A stretch of 64,000 nt of DNA from Blautia sp. (GCA_026169535.1 JAPFCU010000078.1:62001-126000), one strand, 5' to 3'; positions 55,423 through 64,000 are shown, counted from the first letter of the stretch. Numbers and translations: made by a program. The notes: a model not told the origin generated them from the letters alone.

Positions 55423-55920
55423 ATGAAAATAAGAAAAGCAGAGAAAAAAGACCTTGCAGATATTTTGCGGATTTACGATCATGCCAGAAAATTTATGGCT
55501 CAGAATGGAAATCCGGATCAGTGGGCAGATAAATATCCATCCAGAGAGAGAATTGTCTGTGATATAGAAGAACAGATCAGCTATGTATGTATAGGAGACC
55601 AGCAGATCCGGGGAGTTTTTGTGTTTTTTAAGGGAGAGGATCCCACGTATCAGGTAATAGAAAAGGGCAGCTGGCACGGAAATCAGTCTTATGGAGTAAT
55701 CCATCGGGTGGCTTCTGACGGAACGGTTCGGGGGGTGGCAGAAGCCTGCTTTACGTTCTGCAAAAATCAGATCGGTCATTTGAGAATCGATACTCACAAG
55801 GACAACATTCCCATGCAGAAGGCTCTGGAAAAAAACGGATTTGGAAGATGTGGGATCATATATACAGATGACGGTTCGCAGCGGATCGCGTATGACTGGA
55901 TGGAGGAGAGAAACAAATGA
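55423..55920 (+). CDS. GNAT-family N-acetyltransferase
   Basis: 165 residues. GNAT fold: MKIRKAEKKDLADILRIYDHARKFM, then WHGNQSYGVIHRVASDGTVRGVAEACFTFC (acetyl-CoA loop, somewhat divergent from Q/RxxGxG/A) and HLRIDTHKDNIPMQKALEKNGFGRCGII, the usual C-terminal part. Acceptor unknown. ATG 55423 follows AAAGGAG. Overlaps the YkgJ-like gene by 4 bases. Confidence 0.9.
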   Translation: MKIRKAEKKDLADILRIYDHARKFMAQNGNPDQWADKYPSRERIVCDIEEQISYVCIGDQQIRGVFVFFKGEDPTYQVIEKGSWHGNQSYGVIHRVASDGTVRGVAEACFTFCKNQIGHLRIDTHKDNIPMQKALEKNGFGRCGIIYTDDGSQRIAYDWMEERNK

Positions 55921-56588
55921 GAAGAGAAGTAACATTGGAGGAAATCTCCGACGGTAATTTATATGAAGCAAACGACATGGTAAAGGCAGACTGCCAGGAT
56001 TGTCAGGGCTGCTGTGACTGTTGTCAGGGAATGGGAGATACAGTGATTCTGGATCCATATGATGTAAACAGACTTTGTCAGGGACTTGACAAAACACCGG
56101 AAGAGCTTATGAGTACCGTATTGGAACTGGGGATGACAGATGGAAATATTCTGCCTCATCTGGCAATGAAGGGACCGCAGGAGCGCTGTGTATTTCTTAA
56201 TGACAAAGGCCGATGTTCCATTCATCAGATACGGCCGGGATTCTGCAGACTGTTTCCGTTGGGAAGATATTATACAGAAGGTGGATTTAAATATATTCTT
56301 CAGATCCATGAATGTAAAAAGAAGAATCGTTCCAAGATCAAGGTAAAGAAATGGCTGGACACGCCGGACCTGAAGCAGTATGAAAAATTTGTTCTGGACT
56401 GGCATGATTTTTTGATTGATATTCAGGAGGTGTTTTATCACACAGAAGATGAAACACTTATAAAAAATCTGAACATGTATGTACTCAGTCGTTTTTATTA
56501 TACGCCGTTTGAGGAAACAGAAGCATTTTATCCACAGTTTTATCAGCGTCTGGAGGCGGCAAAGGAGCTTCTGAAGCTTGAAATCTGA
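55917..56588 (+). CDS. YkgJ-family cysteine cluster protein
   Basis: 223 residues. A dense Cys cluster near the N-terminus (CQDCQGCCDCC), then RCVFLNDKGRCSIHQIRPGFCRLFPLGRYY, typical of the YkgJ zinc/iron cluster family, and HECKKK. Function unknown; a metal-binding or redox role is likely. Translationally coupled to the GNAT gene. Confidence 0.9.
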   Translation: MRREVTLEEISDGNLYEANDMVKADCQDCQGCCDCCQGMGDTVILDPYDVNRLCQGLDKTPEELMSTVLELGMTDGNILPHLAMKGPQERCVFLNDKGRCSIHQIRPGFCRLFPLGRYYTEGGFKYILQIHECKKKNRSKIKVKKWLDTPDLKQYEKFVLDWHDFLIDIQEVFYHTEDETLIKNLNMYVLSRFYYTPFEETEAFYPQFYQRLEAAKELLKLEI

Positions 56589-56614
56589 TCACAGGGAAAA
56601 ACTGTAAAAACATA

Positions 56615-56665
56615 TTGACATTAAAAATTCTTCTTTGTATAATGTGAAAAGTTAGGACGCTAACT
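56615..56665 (+). promoter_or_regulatory. MarR operon promoter and operator
   Basis: Consensus TTGACA (56615-56620), 17 bases, TATAAT (56638-56643). AGTTAG (56650-56655) / CTAACT (56660-56665) sits on the expected transcription start, a typical site for autorepression by a MarR dimer. Confidence 0.75.
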
Positions 56666-56684
56666 AAAAGAAAAGAGGTAAAAA

Positions 56685-57176
56685 ATGCAGGATAATGACC
56701 AGAAAATTCGGGATATGCACACAGGAAGGCTGATACGTATTTTATCACATCAGCTGAAACGCAGTCAGAAGCCGGTGAAAGCAATGGAGGAAAATGAACT
56801 TACTCCCATGCAGAAGCATGTACTGAAGTATATTCTTCTGGAAACGCTTCACAGGGATATTTATCAGAAAAATCTGGAGGAGGAGTTCCAGATCCGGAAA
56901 TCCACAGCCTCAGGTATTTTGAAGCTTATGGAAAAAAACGGTTTTATTTACCGGGAAAGCGTGAAAGAGGATGCAAGGCTGAAAAGAATACTGCCCACAA
57001 AAAAAGCAGAGGCTATCCGTCCGGATATCCTGAAGCATATTCAGGAAGTAGAAGCGCGTATGACAAAAGGAATTCCAGACGAGGATCTTTTGTTATGCAA
57101 AAAAGTCCTTTGCCAGATGTGTCGTAATCTTGCAGAAAATAACAGGGAGAATAAGGAGGTAGACAAAGAAGAATGA
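56685..57176 (+). CDS. MarR-family transcriptional regulator
   Basis: 163 residues. Winged helix: LTPMQKHVLKYILLETLHRDIYQKNLEEEFQIRKSTASGILKLMEKNGFIYRESVKEDARLKRILPTKKA, with the wing Asp-Ala-Arg. It should repress its own operon at the AGTTAG palindrome and release on binding a drug-like ligand. AAGAGG precedes the ATG; its end overlaps the exporter gene by 4 bases. Confidence 0.95.
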   Translation: MQDNDQKIRDMHTGRLIRILSHQLKRSQKPVKAMEENELTPMQKHVLKYILLETLHRDIYQKNLEEEFQIRKSTASGILKLMEKNGFIYRESVKEDARLKRILPTKKAEAIRPDILKHIQEVEARMTKGIPDEDLLLCKKVLCQMCRNLAENNRENKEVDKEE

Positions 57177-58906
57177 ATAAGACACTTTTAAGATCAGTCA
57201 GGGAATACAGGAAACAGTCTGTACTGGCTCCGTTCTTTGTGATCCTTGAGGTATTTATGGAAGTTCTGATCCCTATGGAAATGGCGAAGATTATTGATAT
57301 CGGCATTGCACAGGGCAATCTGGGTTACATTATGCAGCGGGGGCTGATCCTTGTCATTATGGCTATGCTTGCATTATGGTTCGGTGTACTTGCCGGAAAT
57401 ATGGCTGCTGTAGCAGGCGCAGGTTATGCAAAAAATCTGAGACATGATATTTTTTATAAGGTACAGGATTTTTCTTTTAAGAATATCGATCATTTTTCCA
57501 CATCCGGTCTGGTTACACGAATGACCACAGATATCACAAACGTACAAATGGCATATATGATGAGTATCCGTATGCTGGCAAGAGCTCCGATCATGATTAT
57601 CCTTTCCTGGGTAATGACTCTGGTGATCAATGTCAAGATTGCGCTGCTCTTTTTAATCGTAATCCCGTTTCTCGGAGGAACGCTTATTTTTATTGCAAAA
57701 AAAGCCCATCCTCATTTTATCAAGGTATTCGACGAGTATGATATTCTGAATAATTCTGTTCAGGAAAATGTAAATGCCTCCCGTGTGGTAAAAGCTTTTG
57801 TAAGGGAAGACCATGAGATTGATAAATTCCACGGTATTTCTAAATATGTATATGATCTTTTCACAAAGGCAGAGAAGATTGTTGCATGGAACGCTCCGGT
57901 GATGCAGTTTACCATGTATACAGTGGTGCTTCTTCTTGTTGCCATCGGAGGAAAAAGTATTGTTCTTGGAAGCATGGCAACAGGTGAGCTGACAAGTGTG
58001 ATCGTATATGCCCTTCAGATTCTGATGTCCCTTTCCATGGTAACCTTTGTGTTTGTCATGATCATGATCGCAGAGGCTTCCGCAGATCGTATTACAGAGG
58101 TTCTGAAGGAAGTTCCGGAAATGAAGAATAAGAAAAACGCGGCTGTAGAAGTCCAAAATGGAGATATTGTATTCGACCATGTAAATTTCAGTTATGGTGG
58201 AAAAGGCGGAAATCTTTCTCTGAAAGATATCAATCTTCATATCCGATCCGGTCAGACAATCGGTATTATCGGCGGTACCGGAAGCGCCAAGTCTACATTA
58301 GTGCAGATGATCCCAAGACTGTATGATGTAACGGACGGAAGCGTAAAAGTCGGAGGCATTGATGTAAGGGATTACAATCTGGAGGCTCTTCGTGACCAGG
58401 TTTCCATGGTGCTTCAGAAGAATGTGCTGTTTTCCGGTACAATTTACGAAAACATTCGCTGGGGTAATGAAAATGCCAGTGAAGAGGAAGTACAGAGAGT
58501 CTGTAAGCTTGCGCAGGCAGACGGTTTTGTCAATGAATTTCCGGCAGGCTACAATACTCAGATTGTTCAGGGCGGAAATAATGTTTCCGGCGGTCAGAAG
58601 CAGCGCCTCTGTATTGCCAGAGCTCTTTTGAAAAAACCGAAGATCCTGATCCTTGATGATTCTACAAGTGCAGTAGACACCAGGACAGATGCCCTGATCC
58701 GTAAGGCTTTTCGTGAAGAAATCCCGGATACCACAAAGATCATCATTGCCCAGCGAGTAGCATCCATTGAAGATGCGGACCAGATCATTGTACTGGACGG
58801 CGGTGAAGTGACAGGCATAGGAACTTCACAGGAGCTTCTTGAGACAAATGAGATTTACAGAGAAGTTTATGAATCCCAGGTCAAGGGAGGTGAGGATGAT
58901 GAGTAA
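57173..58906 (+). CDS. Heterodimeric ABC exporter subunit, degenerate ATP site
   Basis: 577 residues. Six helices, then Walker A IIGGTGSAKST (Ala in place of the usual Gly), signature NNVSGGQKQR, Walker B ILILDDSTSAVDT with Asp for the catalytic Glu, and IIAQRVAS with Gln in place of the switch His. It is the degenerate half of a TM287/288-type pair, and paralogous to the product at 53536. Coupled to marR upstream. Confidence 0.94.
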   Translation: MNKTLLRSVREYRKQSVLAPFFVILEVFMEVLIPMEMAKIIDIGIAQGNLGYIMQRGLILVIMAMLALWFGVLAGNMAAVAGAGYAKNLRHDIFYKVQDFSFKNIDHFSTSGLVTRMTTDITNVQMAYMMSIRMLARAPIMIILSWVMTLVINVKIALLFLIVIPFLGGTLIFIAKKAHPHFIKVFDEYDILNNSVQENVNASRVVKAFVREDHEIDKFHGISKYVYDLFTKAEKIVAWNAPVMQFTMYTVVLLLVAIGGKSIVLGSMATGELTSVIVYALQILMSLSMVTFVFVMIMIAEASADRITEVLKEVPEMKNKKNAAVEVQNGDIVFDHVNFSYGGKGGNLSLKDINLHIRSGQTIGIIGGTGSAKSTLVQMIPRLYDVTDGSVKVGGIDVRDYNLEALRDQVSMVLQKNVLFSGTIYENIRWGNENASEEEVQRVCKLAQADGFVNEFPAGYNTQIVQGGNNVSGGQKQRLCIARALLKKPKILILDDSTSAVDTRTDALIRKAFREEIPDTTKIIIAQRVASIEDADQIIVLDGGEVTGIGTSQELLETNEIYREVYESQVKGGEDDE

Positions 58907-60800
58907 GAAAGAGAATAAAAAGAAAATGCGCCGGCTTTCCAAAGACAATCTGAAAACAGCAAAACGTCTTTTGAAGTACATGACAGAAACTTATAAAATG
59001 CAGCTGATCCTGGTATTTATCTGTATTCTGATCAGTTCTGTAGCAACAATTTCTGTATCCTTGTCCCTGAAGTTCCTTCTGGATGACTTTATCATCCCTC
59101 TGATCGGACAGCAGACTCCGGATTTTGCAGGTCTTTACCGTGCGCTGGCAGTGTTGGGCGGTATCTTCCTCTTGGGTGTGATCTCAACCTTTATCTATAC
59201 CAGAATGATGGTATTTATTGGACAGGGTGTGCTCAAAAGAGTGCGTGACGATATGTTTGAGCATATGCAGACACTTCCTATCCGTTACTTTGACCAGAGG
59301 ACAAACGGTTCGATCATGAGTCTTTACACCAATGATACGGATACGCTGAGACAGATGATCAGTCAGTCGATCCCTCAGGCGCTGATGGCGTTTTTTACGA
59401 TTATCGTTACGTTTATTTCCATGATCGCTCTGAGTCCTCTTCTGACCCTTCTGGCAGTAGCGGTGATTTTTGTGATGATTTTTGTGACGAACAAGATCGG
59501 CGGAAACAGTGGAAAGTATTTTGTCAGCCAGCAGATGTCTCTGGCAGATGTGACAGGATTTGTGGAAGAACAGATGAACGGTCAGAGAGTGGTAAAAGTA
59601 TTTAATCACGAGCGGAAATCCGAAGAGGAGTTTGATAAGCTGAACGAAGCGCTTTTTGAAAGTGCAGCCAGGGCTCACACTTATGCGAATATGATGGGAC
59701 CGGTGATCGGCAATATCGGAAACCTGCAGTTTGTGTTGACTGCAGTACTTGGAGGACTGCTTTCCGTTCTGGGAATCGGCGGTATTACTCTTGGTGTCAT
59801 GGCTTCTTATCTTCAGTTTACAAAAAGCTTTACCCAGCCGTTTATGCAGGTGGCACAGCAGTTTAATGCCATTGTCATGGCGCTGGCCGGCGCAGAACGT
59901 ATCTTTAATCTGATCGATGAGGAACCGGAAAAAGACGAGGGCTATGTAACACTTGTCAATGCCAGAAAAGATGCGGACGGAAACATTGTGGAATGTAAAG
60001 AACGTACCGGTATGTGGGCGTGGAAACATCCTCATTCCGCAGATGGTTCTGTATCGTATACAGAGCTGACCGGAGATGTGGTATTTGAAAATGTAACCTT
60101 TGGATATAATGAAGATAAGGTGATCCTGAAGAATATCAGTCTTTATGCAAAGCCGGGACAGAAGCTGGCGTTTGTAGGTTCCACCGGTGCGGGAAAAACA
60201 ACGATTACCAACCTGATTAATCGTTTCTATGATATTCAGGAAGGTAAGATCCGCTATGACGGTATCAATATCAGTAAGATCAAAAAAGACGATCTTCGCC
60301 GTTCTCTGGGAATCGTACTTCAGGATACTCATCTGTTTACCGGCACGATCATGGACAATATCCGTTACGGAAAGCTGGATGCAACGGATGAGGAGGTTTA
60401 CCAGGCTGCGAAGCTTGCCCATGCCGATCAGTTTATCCGTATGCTTCCCAATGGATATCAGACCATGCTCAGCGGTGACGGCGAGGAGCTTTCTCAGGGT
60501 CAGAGACAGCTGCTTTCTATTGCAAGAGCAGCCGTGGCAGATCCGCCGGTGCTGATTCTTGATGAGGCAACTTCCAGCATCGATACCCGTACGGAAAGTA
60601 TTGTCCAGAAGGGTATGGACAACCTGATGAAAGGCCGTACCGTATTTGTGATCGCACACAGACTTTCAACCATCCGCAACAGCAATGCCATCATTGTACT
60701 GGATCACGGGAAAATCATTGAAAGAGGCGACCATGAGAATCTGATTAAAATGAAAGGAACCTATTATCAGCTGTATACAGGAAAGCTGGAATTGTCCTGA
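58899..60800 (+). CDS. Heterodimeric ABC exporter subunit, canonical ATP site
   Basis: 633 residues. Basic N-terminus (SKKENKKKMRRLSK), six helices, a ~40-residue insert before the ATPase (ARKDADGNIVECKERTGMWAW), then Walker A FVGSTGAGKTT, signature EELSQGQRQ, Walker B VLILDEATSSIDTRTE with Glu, H-loop VIAHRLST. Canonical half of the pair. ATG 58899 is 8 bases after GGAGG; another ATG directly precedes it. A structured element starts 26 bases after its stop. Confidence 0.94.
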   Translation: MSKKENKKKMRRLSKDNLKTAKRLLKYMTETYKMQLILVFICILISSVATISVSLSLKFLLDDFIIPLIGQQTPDFAGLYRALAVLGGIFLLGVISTFIYTRMMVFIGQGVLKRVRDDMFEHMQTLPIRYFDQRTNGSIMSLYTNDTDTLRQMISQSIPQALMAFFTIIVTFISMIALSPLLTLLAVAVIFVMIFVTNKIGGNSGKYFVSQQMSLADVTGFVEEQMNGQRVVKVFNHERKSEEEFDKLNEALFESAARAHTYANMMGPVIGNIGNLQFVLTAVLGGLLSVLGIGGITLGVMASYLQFTKSFTQPFMQVAQQFNAIVMALAGAERIFNLIDEEPEKDEGYVTLVNARKDADGNIVECKERTGMWAWKHPHSADGSVSYTELTGDVVFENVTFGYNEDKVILKNISLYAKPGQKLAFVGSTGAGKTTITNLINRFYDIQEGKIRYDGINISKIKKDDLRRSLGIVLQDTHLFTGTIMDNIRYGKLDATDEEVYQAAKLAHADQFIRMLPNGYQTMLSGDGEELSQGQRQLLSIARAAVADPPVLILDEATSSIDTRTESIVQKGMDNLMKGRTVFVIAHRLSTIRNSNAIIVLDHGKIIERGDHENLIKMKGTYYQLYTGKLELS

Positions 60801-60826
60801 GAATTTATGCTTGCAGGGAGTGGAGC

Positions 60827-61094
60827 GGAATATGATTTTTTGTCTGTAAAGAACATGCAGGAATGGATTCTTCTGTTACACAAGCCAGTTCGAGCCTTGG
60901 AAAATTCTAAGCTTCTGCTTTTTTGCAAAAAACGATCCCCCGAATGCTGAACTCGTCTGCGACTCAGACAGCAGCATACGGGGGATCAATGCAAATGCGC
61001 AGAAAGCAAGAATTTTTACCTAAGCCTCTCAATGCTTATGAACCAGAAGAATCCATTCCTGCATTGTATTTTCCAGACAGCAAATTTATATTCC
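60827..61094 (+). ncRNA. Structured element, copy B (candidate RNA of unknown class)
   Basis: Near-identical to 40237-40503 and one base longer. Rod fold: GGAATAT/ATATTCC ends; an uninterrupted 21-bp arm between 60855-60875 and 61044-61064; GAG..CTTGG (60892-60900) with CCTAAGCCTC (61019-61028); apex ATCCCCCG/CGGGGGAT, ATGCTG (60944-60949) / CAGCAT (60972-60977) and GTCTG/CAGAC. Compared with copy A, an A-T pair becomes G-C in two stems (60946-60975; 60892-61028). Three GC-rich hairpins follow (61125-61141, 61144-61160, 61163-61177). The remaining bases to 61316 hold no gene. Confidence 0.6.
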
Positions 61095-61316
61095 TGTAAT
61101 TTCTCTGTTCCTGGGAGGGAAAACGCAGAGCGCAGCTCTGCCGGCCAGCTTGCGGCTGGCAGCCGACCGCGGGTCGGACACTGCTGGAAGGATTTTTATT
61201 TGGCTGTTATCTACTTTCAGATGCAGAGAGAAAAAGGCACTATGATCTGCCTTTTTCTCATATGCATCGTTTGTGGGAAACAAGAAAAAAATCTTCATCT
61301 TCCTACAAACAGATAT

Positions 61317-62741
61317 TTATAGGAATCTTCTCAGTGGTATGGTGAGTACTCTTAAGACCGCATAGAAAACTTTTTTTCCGAAGCTCAGTTCTTTGGGCTG
61401 ATAATTTTCACCCTGGATATATTCCCCGTTTTCTCCAATGGTTTTACTGTAAGTCTTGTCACGTTGGGCTTCTTCCCGGATTATGGAATTCAGCTTCGGG
61501 GAGTCGATGGCAAGCATCAGCTCGGTATCCTGATAGGTGCTTCTCATATCCAGATTATAAGAGCCTACAATGCTCATACGGTCATCAATCAGAACTGCCT
61601 TTGTATGGCAGGAGTGACCGCCCATAAATTCATAAACCTTTGCGCCTGTTTTCCAGATTTTTTTTCGCTGGTTCAGGTAATCAGTACATCCCCATGGATT
61701 TGCTCCGCTTGCCACATCATTGGTAATGATATCCAGAGGGATGTTTTTTTCTTTTAATTCTGTAAGCCCCTGGTACATTTCTTTTCCACAGATAATATAA
61801 GGAGTGTAGATCAGGGCTTCTTTTCCATCCAGAAGAAGCTGATGAATGGAATGCCACATCCAGGGCTCTTTATTTTCTGCCTCCAGTGGATTACATAAAA
61901 GTGAAATCTTATTGGTTTCAAAGGTAAGCTTTTGATAATCCCAGTCAGTGTAAGCTTCCTGATAAGTTTCTTTCAGGTCTGCATAACGCTTTTTCAGGGA
62001 GATCAGACATTCTTCAATTTCTCCTGTGAGCCTTTTGCAGGTAAATTCCCGGCTGTCCTTCAATGCCCAGATTTTTTCAAAATAGGAACGGAGCTGATAA
62101 AGGGAAGAATCCTTCTGATCTTCTGTTTCATATACAAAAATTTCGCGATCGATATTTTTGGCCTTTGAATAATCTCCAAGGAAGAGATTCATTGTGTTCC
62201 GACCGCCCAGAAGAAACATCTGCCCGTCGATGATCACATATTTGTCATGGAGTCGCGCCTGTATTTTCCAGGGTTTTAAAAATGTGATTGGATTATAAAT
62301 ACGAATGGAAACATTTTCGTGGGAGGCAAGAGCCTGGAACCATTTGTTTCCTTTACCTTTTACATCCATAAAGCCGCTGAATCCGTCTATGATCACCCGG
62401 ACCTTTACATCCCGGTCGGCTGCGTGAAGAAGAGCTGCCATAATATCTCTGCCGCTTTTGTCTGCATTAAAATCAAAGGTGGACAGGATGATTTCTTTTT
62501 TTGCCTGCTCAAACATGTTCAGACGATAAAGAAGCGCGTCAGTATTGTCGTTGATATAGGCAATCCTTTCTGTCCCTGTTGTCTGACTGTAAAATTCTCT
62601 TTCACTGAAATCCCGCTGGAAGCTTTCGGAAACTTTTTTATGCCGGATATACGGTACCGTAAGCAGGGCGATATAGATAAGAACAAGGAGTAGTATGATC
62701 CTGCCCGGAGTCAGAAATTTCAGAAAAAAATGTCGTTTCAA
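61317..62741 (-). CDS. Phospholipase D-family protein (cardiolipin synthase-like)
   Basis: 474 residues with one N-terminal membrane helix (about 12-32: GRIILLLVLIYIALLTVPYI). Two HKD motifs: HDKYVIIDGQMFLLGGRN and HTKAVLIDDRMSIVGSYNLD. The set-up fits phosphatidyl transfer or hydrolysis at the outer membrane face; it has one helix only, while typical Cls has two. The start is a TTG at 62741 with a weak GTGGTG site; no better start exists before the helix. A minus-strand promoter CTGACA/TATATT (62792-62765) lies just upstream. Confidence 0.88.
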   Translation of the reverse strand: MKRHFFLKFLTPGRIILLLVLIYIALLTVPYIRHKKVSESFQRDFSEREFYSQTTGTERIAYINDNTDALLYRLNMFEQAKKEIILSTFDFNADKSGRDIMAALLHAADRDVKVRVIIDGFSGFMDVKGKGNKWFQALASHENVSIRIYNPITFLKPWKIQARLHDKYVIIDGQMFLLGGRNTMNLFLGDYSKAKNIDREIFVYETEDQKDSSLYQLRSYFEKIWALKDSREFTCKRLTGEIEECLISLKKRYADLKETYQEAYTDWDYQKLTFETNKISLLCNPLEAENKEPWMWHSIHQLLLDGKEALIYTPYIICGKEMYQGLTELKEKNIPLDIITNDVASGANPWGCTDYLNQRKKIWKTGAKVYEFMGGHSCHTKAVLIDDRMSIVGSYNLDMRSTYQDTELMLAIDSPKLNSIIREEAQRDKTYSKTIGENGEYIQGENYQPKELSFGKKVFYAVLRVLTIPLRRFL

Positions 62742-62965
62742 ATTCGTTCACCACTTTCCAATAAAATATAATCCCTGTAGGATGATTGTCAGGTTGTAAT
62801 GAAACATTCTATGCCAAATAACAGGAAAAGTAAAGCAGGAAATCTTCTTTCTTTCGTCAATTTTTTGAGATGTTTTCCTGCCATTGTGATTTATTGTATT
62901 TTCTGCTATTCTATAGATAGTTTCAGATATTAATTTAGAATATCAGATAAAGGAGAAAGAGCAAG

Positions 62966-64000
62966 ATGAACAATGATTCAAAGAACACAGAGGGTATGGA
63001 AAAGAAGCATAAACGCCGCGTTCGTTATTCCGGTACTCATCCCAGACATTTCAGTGAAAAATATAAAGAACACCAGCCGGAAAAATATGCAGATGTGGTA
63101 GAAAAGGTCATCCGTAAGGGAAGCACTCCGGCAGGTATGCATATTTCCATTTGTGTAAAGGAAATTCTGGATTTCCTTCAGATCCAGCCGGGACAGAAAG
63201 GACTGGACGCTACTTTGGGCTATGGGGGACATACCCTTGAGATGCTGAAATGCCTGAAAGGAGAAGGGCATATTTACGGTCTTGATGTGGATCCTATCGA
63301 ATCAGCAAAAACAAAAGAACGTCTGAAGAATCTGGGTTATGGAGAAGATATCCTTACAGTAAAGCTCCTGAATTTCCGCAATATCGATCAGGTTGCAGCC
63401 GAAGCAGGAAAATTCGATTTTGTTCTGGCTGATCTGGGGGTTTCCTCTATGCAGATCGACAATCCGGAAAGAGGCTTTTCCTATAAGACAGACGGACCTC
63501 TGGATCTTCGGATGAACCCGCAGAAAGGAGTCAGTGCGGCAGAACGTCTGAAAGAGGTGACAGAAGAAGAGCTTTATGGAATGCTTCTGGAAAATGCAGA
63601 CGAGCCTTATGCACAGGAAATCGCCAGAGCTGTTATCCGCCAGAGAAGGATCAGCCCTATTGAAACCACAACAGATCTGAGAAATGTGATAGAGAAGGCG
63701 CTTTCCTTCCTTCCGGAAAAAGAACGCAGGGAGGCAGTGAAGAAATCCTGTCAGAGATCTTTCCAGGCGCTCCGAATTGATGTAAACAGTGAATTTGAAG
63801 TGCTTTATGATTTTCTGGAGAAGCTGCCTCAGGTGCTGGCGCCAAATGGCCGCGCGGCAATCCTTACTTTCCATTCCGGTGAGGACCGTCTGGTAAAGAA
63901 ATCCTTTAAACAGTTCTATAAAGAGGGAATTTACAGCGAAATCTGTAAGGATGTGATCCGTCCTTCACAGGAAGAATGCAACCGCAACAGCCGTGCGAAG
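62966..64000 (+). CDS. rsmH: 16S rRNA m4C1402 methyltransferase RsmH, extended form (3' end outside window)
   Basis: 345 codons are visible and the frame is still open at base 64000. Motifs: SAM-binding DATLGYGGHTLEML, then VLADLGVSSMQIDNPERGFSYKTDGPLDLRMNP, FQALRIDVNSE, AILTFHSGEDRLVK, all characteristic of RsmH/MraW. A basic ~50-residue N-terminal extension (KKHKRRVRYSGTHPRHF) precedes the usual HISI start. AAAGGAG precedes the ATG. There is no mraZ upstream, so this copy is outside the division cluster context on this side. Confidence 0.92.
   Translation, partial: MNNDSKNTEGMEKKHKRRVRYSGTHPRHFSEKYKEHQPEKYADVVEKVIRKGSTPAGMHISICVKEILDFLQIQPGQKGLDATLGYGGHTLEMLKCLKGEGHIYGLDVDPIESAKTKERLKNLGYGEDILTVKLLNFRNIDQVAAEAGKFDFVLADLGVSSMQIDNPERGFSYKTDGPLDLRMNPQKGVSAAERLKEVTEEELYGMLLENADEPYAQEIARAVIRQRRISPIETTTDLRNVIEKALSFLPEKERREAVKKSCQRSFQALRIDVNSEFEVLYDFLEKLPQVLAPNGRAAILTFHSGEDRLVKKSFKQFYKEGIYSEICKDVIRPSQEECNRNSRAK

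Overview
The window looks like a chromosome segment of a spore-forming, anaerobic, low-to-moderate GC Firmicute, most likely a gut Lachnospiraceae member close to Blautia/Dorea/Ruminococcus (inference). Supporting features are Spo0A, SigG, YmxH/YlmC-type and CotF-type spore genes, a Csp-like subtilase, a PPi-type phosphofructokinase, clostridial glutamate dehydrogenase and citrate synthase, a tmRNA with tag ANEQYALAA, and strong AGGAGG ribosome sites. No rRNA, tRNA, CRISPR array or insertion sequence was seen.

Layout. 1-7175: two paralogous ATPase/FtsX-type permease cassettes (the first cut by the window start) separated by a small membrane protein. 7184-9137: a LysR regulator divergent from a thioredoxin-reductase-like flavoprotein that lacks the CxxC pair. 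9399-14174: spo0A, glgA, two CotF-like genes and a Csp-like protease. 14322-18381: nucleobase permease, PPi-type PFK, peptidase T. 18455-20247: a gene graveyard (secreted protein, VTC-type polyphosphate polymerase, DUF4956, sigma factor, RsgI-like anti-sigma), each broken by deletion and/or an in-frame TAG. 20369-24546: HAD phosphatase, double-domain polyphosphate:AMP phosphotransferase, nrdR, ymxH, sigG. 24625-33214: gdhA, gltA, yqeG, aroK, efp, an Fe-S aldo/keto reductase, nhaC, cidA/lrgB. 33281-33626: ssrA (tmRNA) on the minus strand.

33735-38429: a LanFEG-like ABC transporter divergent from a LanRK-like two-component system, sharing an 11-nt-periodic direct repeat that also precedes the ABC cassette at 3900. 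38498-40222 is an ABC exporter followed by an unidentified structured element. 40586-45069: an ECF sigma/DUF4179 pair with an ECF-type promoter of its own, then a second two-component system. 45160-48870: hisH-hisF-ung-flippase operon. 48863-51721: MGMT, MATE exporter, NUDIX, C_GCAxxG_C_C protein. 51782-60800: two heterodimeric ABC exporters (one under a MarR repressor) flanking a GNAT and a YkgJ protein; the second is followed by a second copy of the structured element. 61317-64000: a PLD-family protein and the 5' part of an rsmH gene.

The strongest unexplained signal is the pair of ~267-nt rod-folding elements at 40237-40503 and 60827-61094. They are near-identical, lie just downstream of two different ABC exporters, and differ at paired positions by compensatory changes, as expected for a structured RNA. 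I cannot assign them to a family from sequence alone. Other points of interest are the LanFEG/LanRK-like module with its shared operator, the sigG leader hairpin that buries the ribosome site, the cysteine-less TrxR-like flavoprotein, and the decayed polyphosphate/sigma locus.
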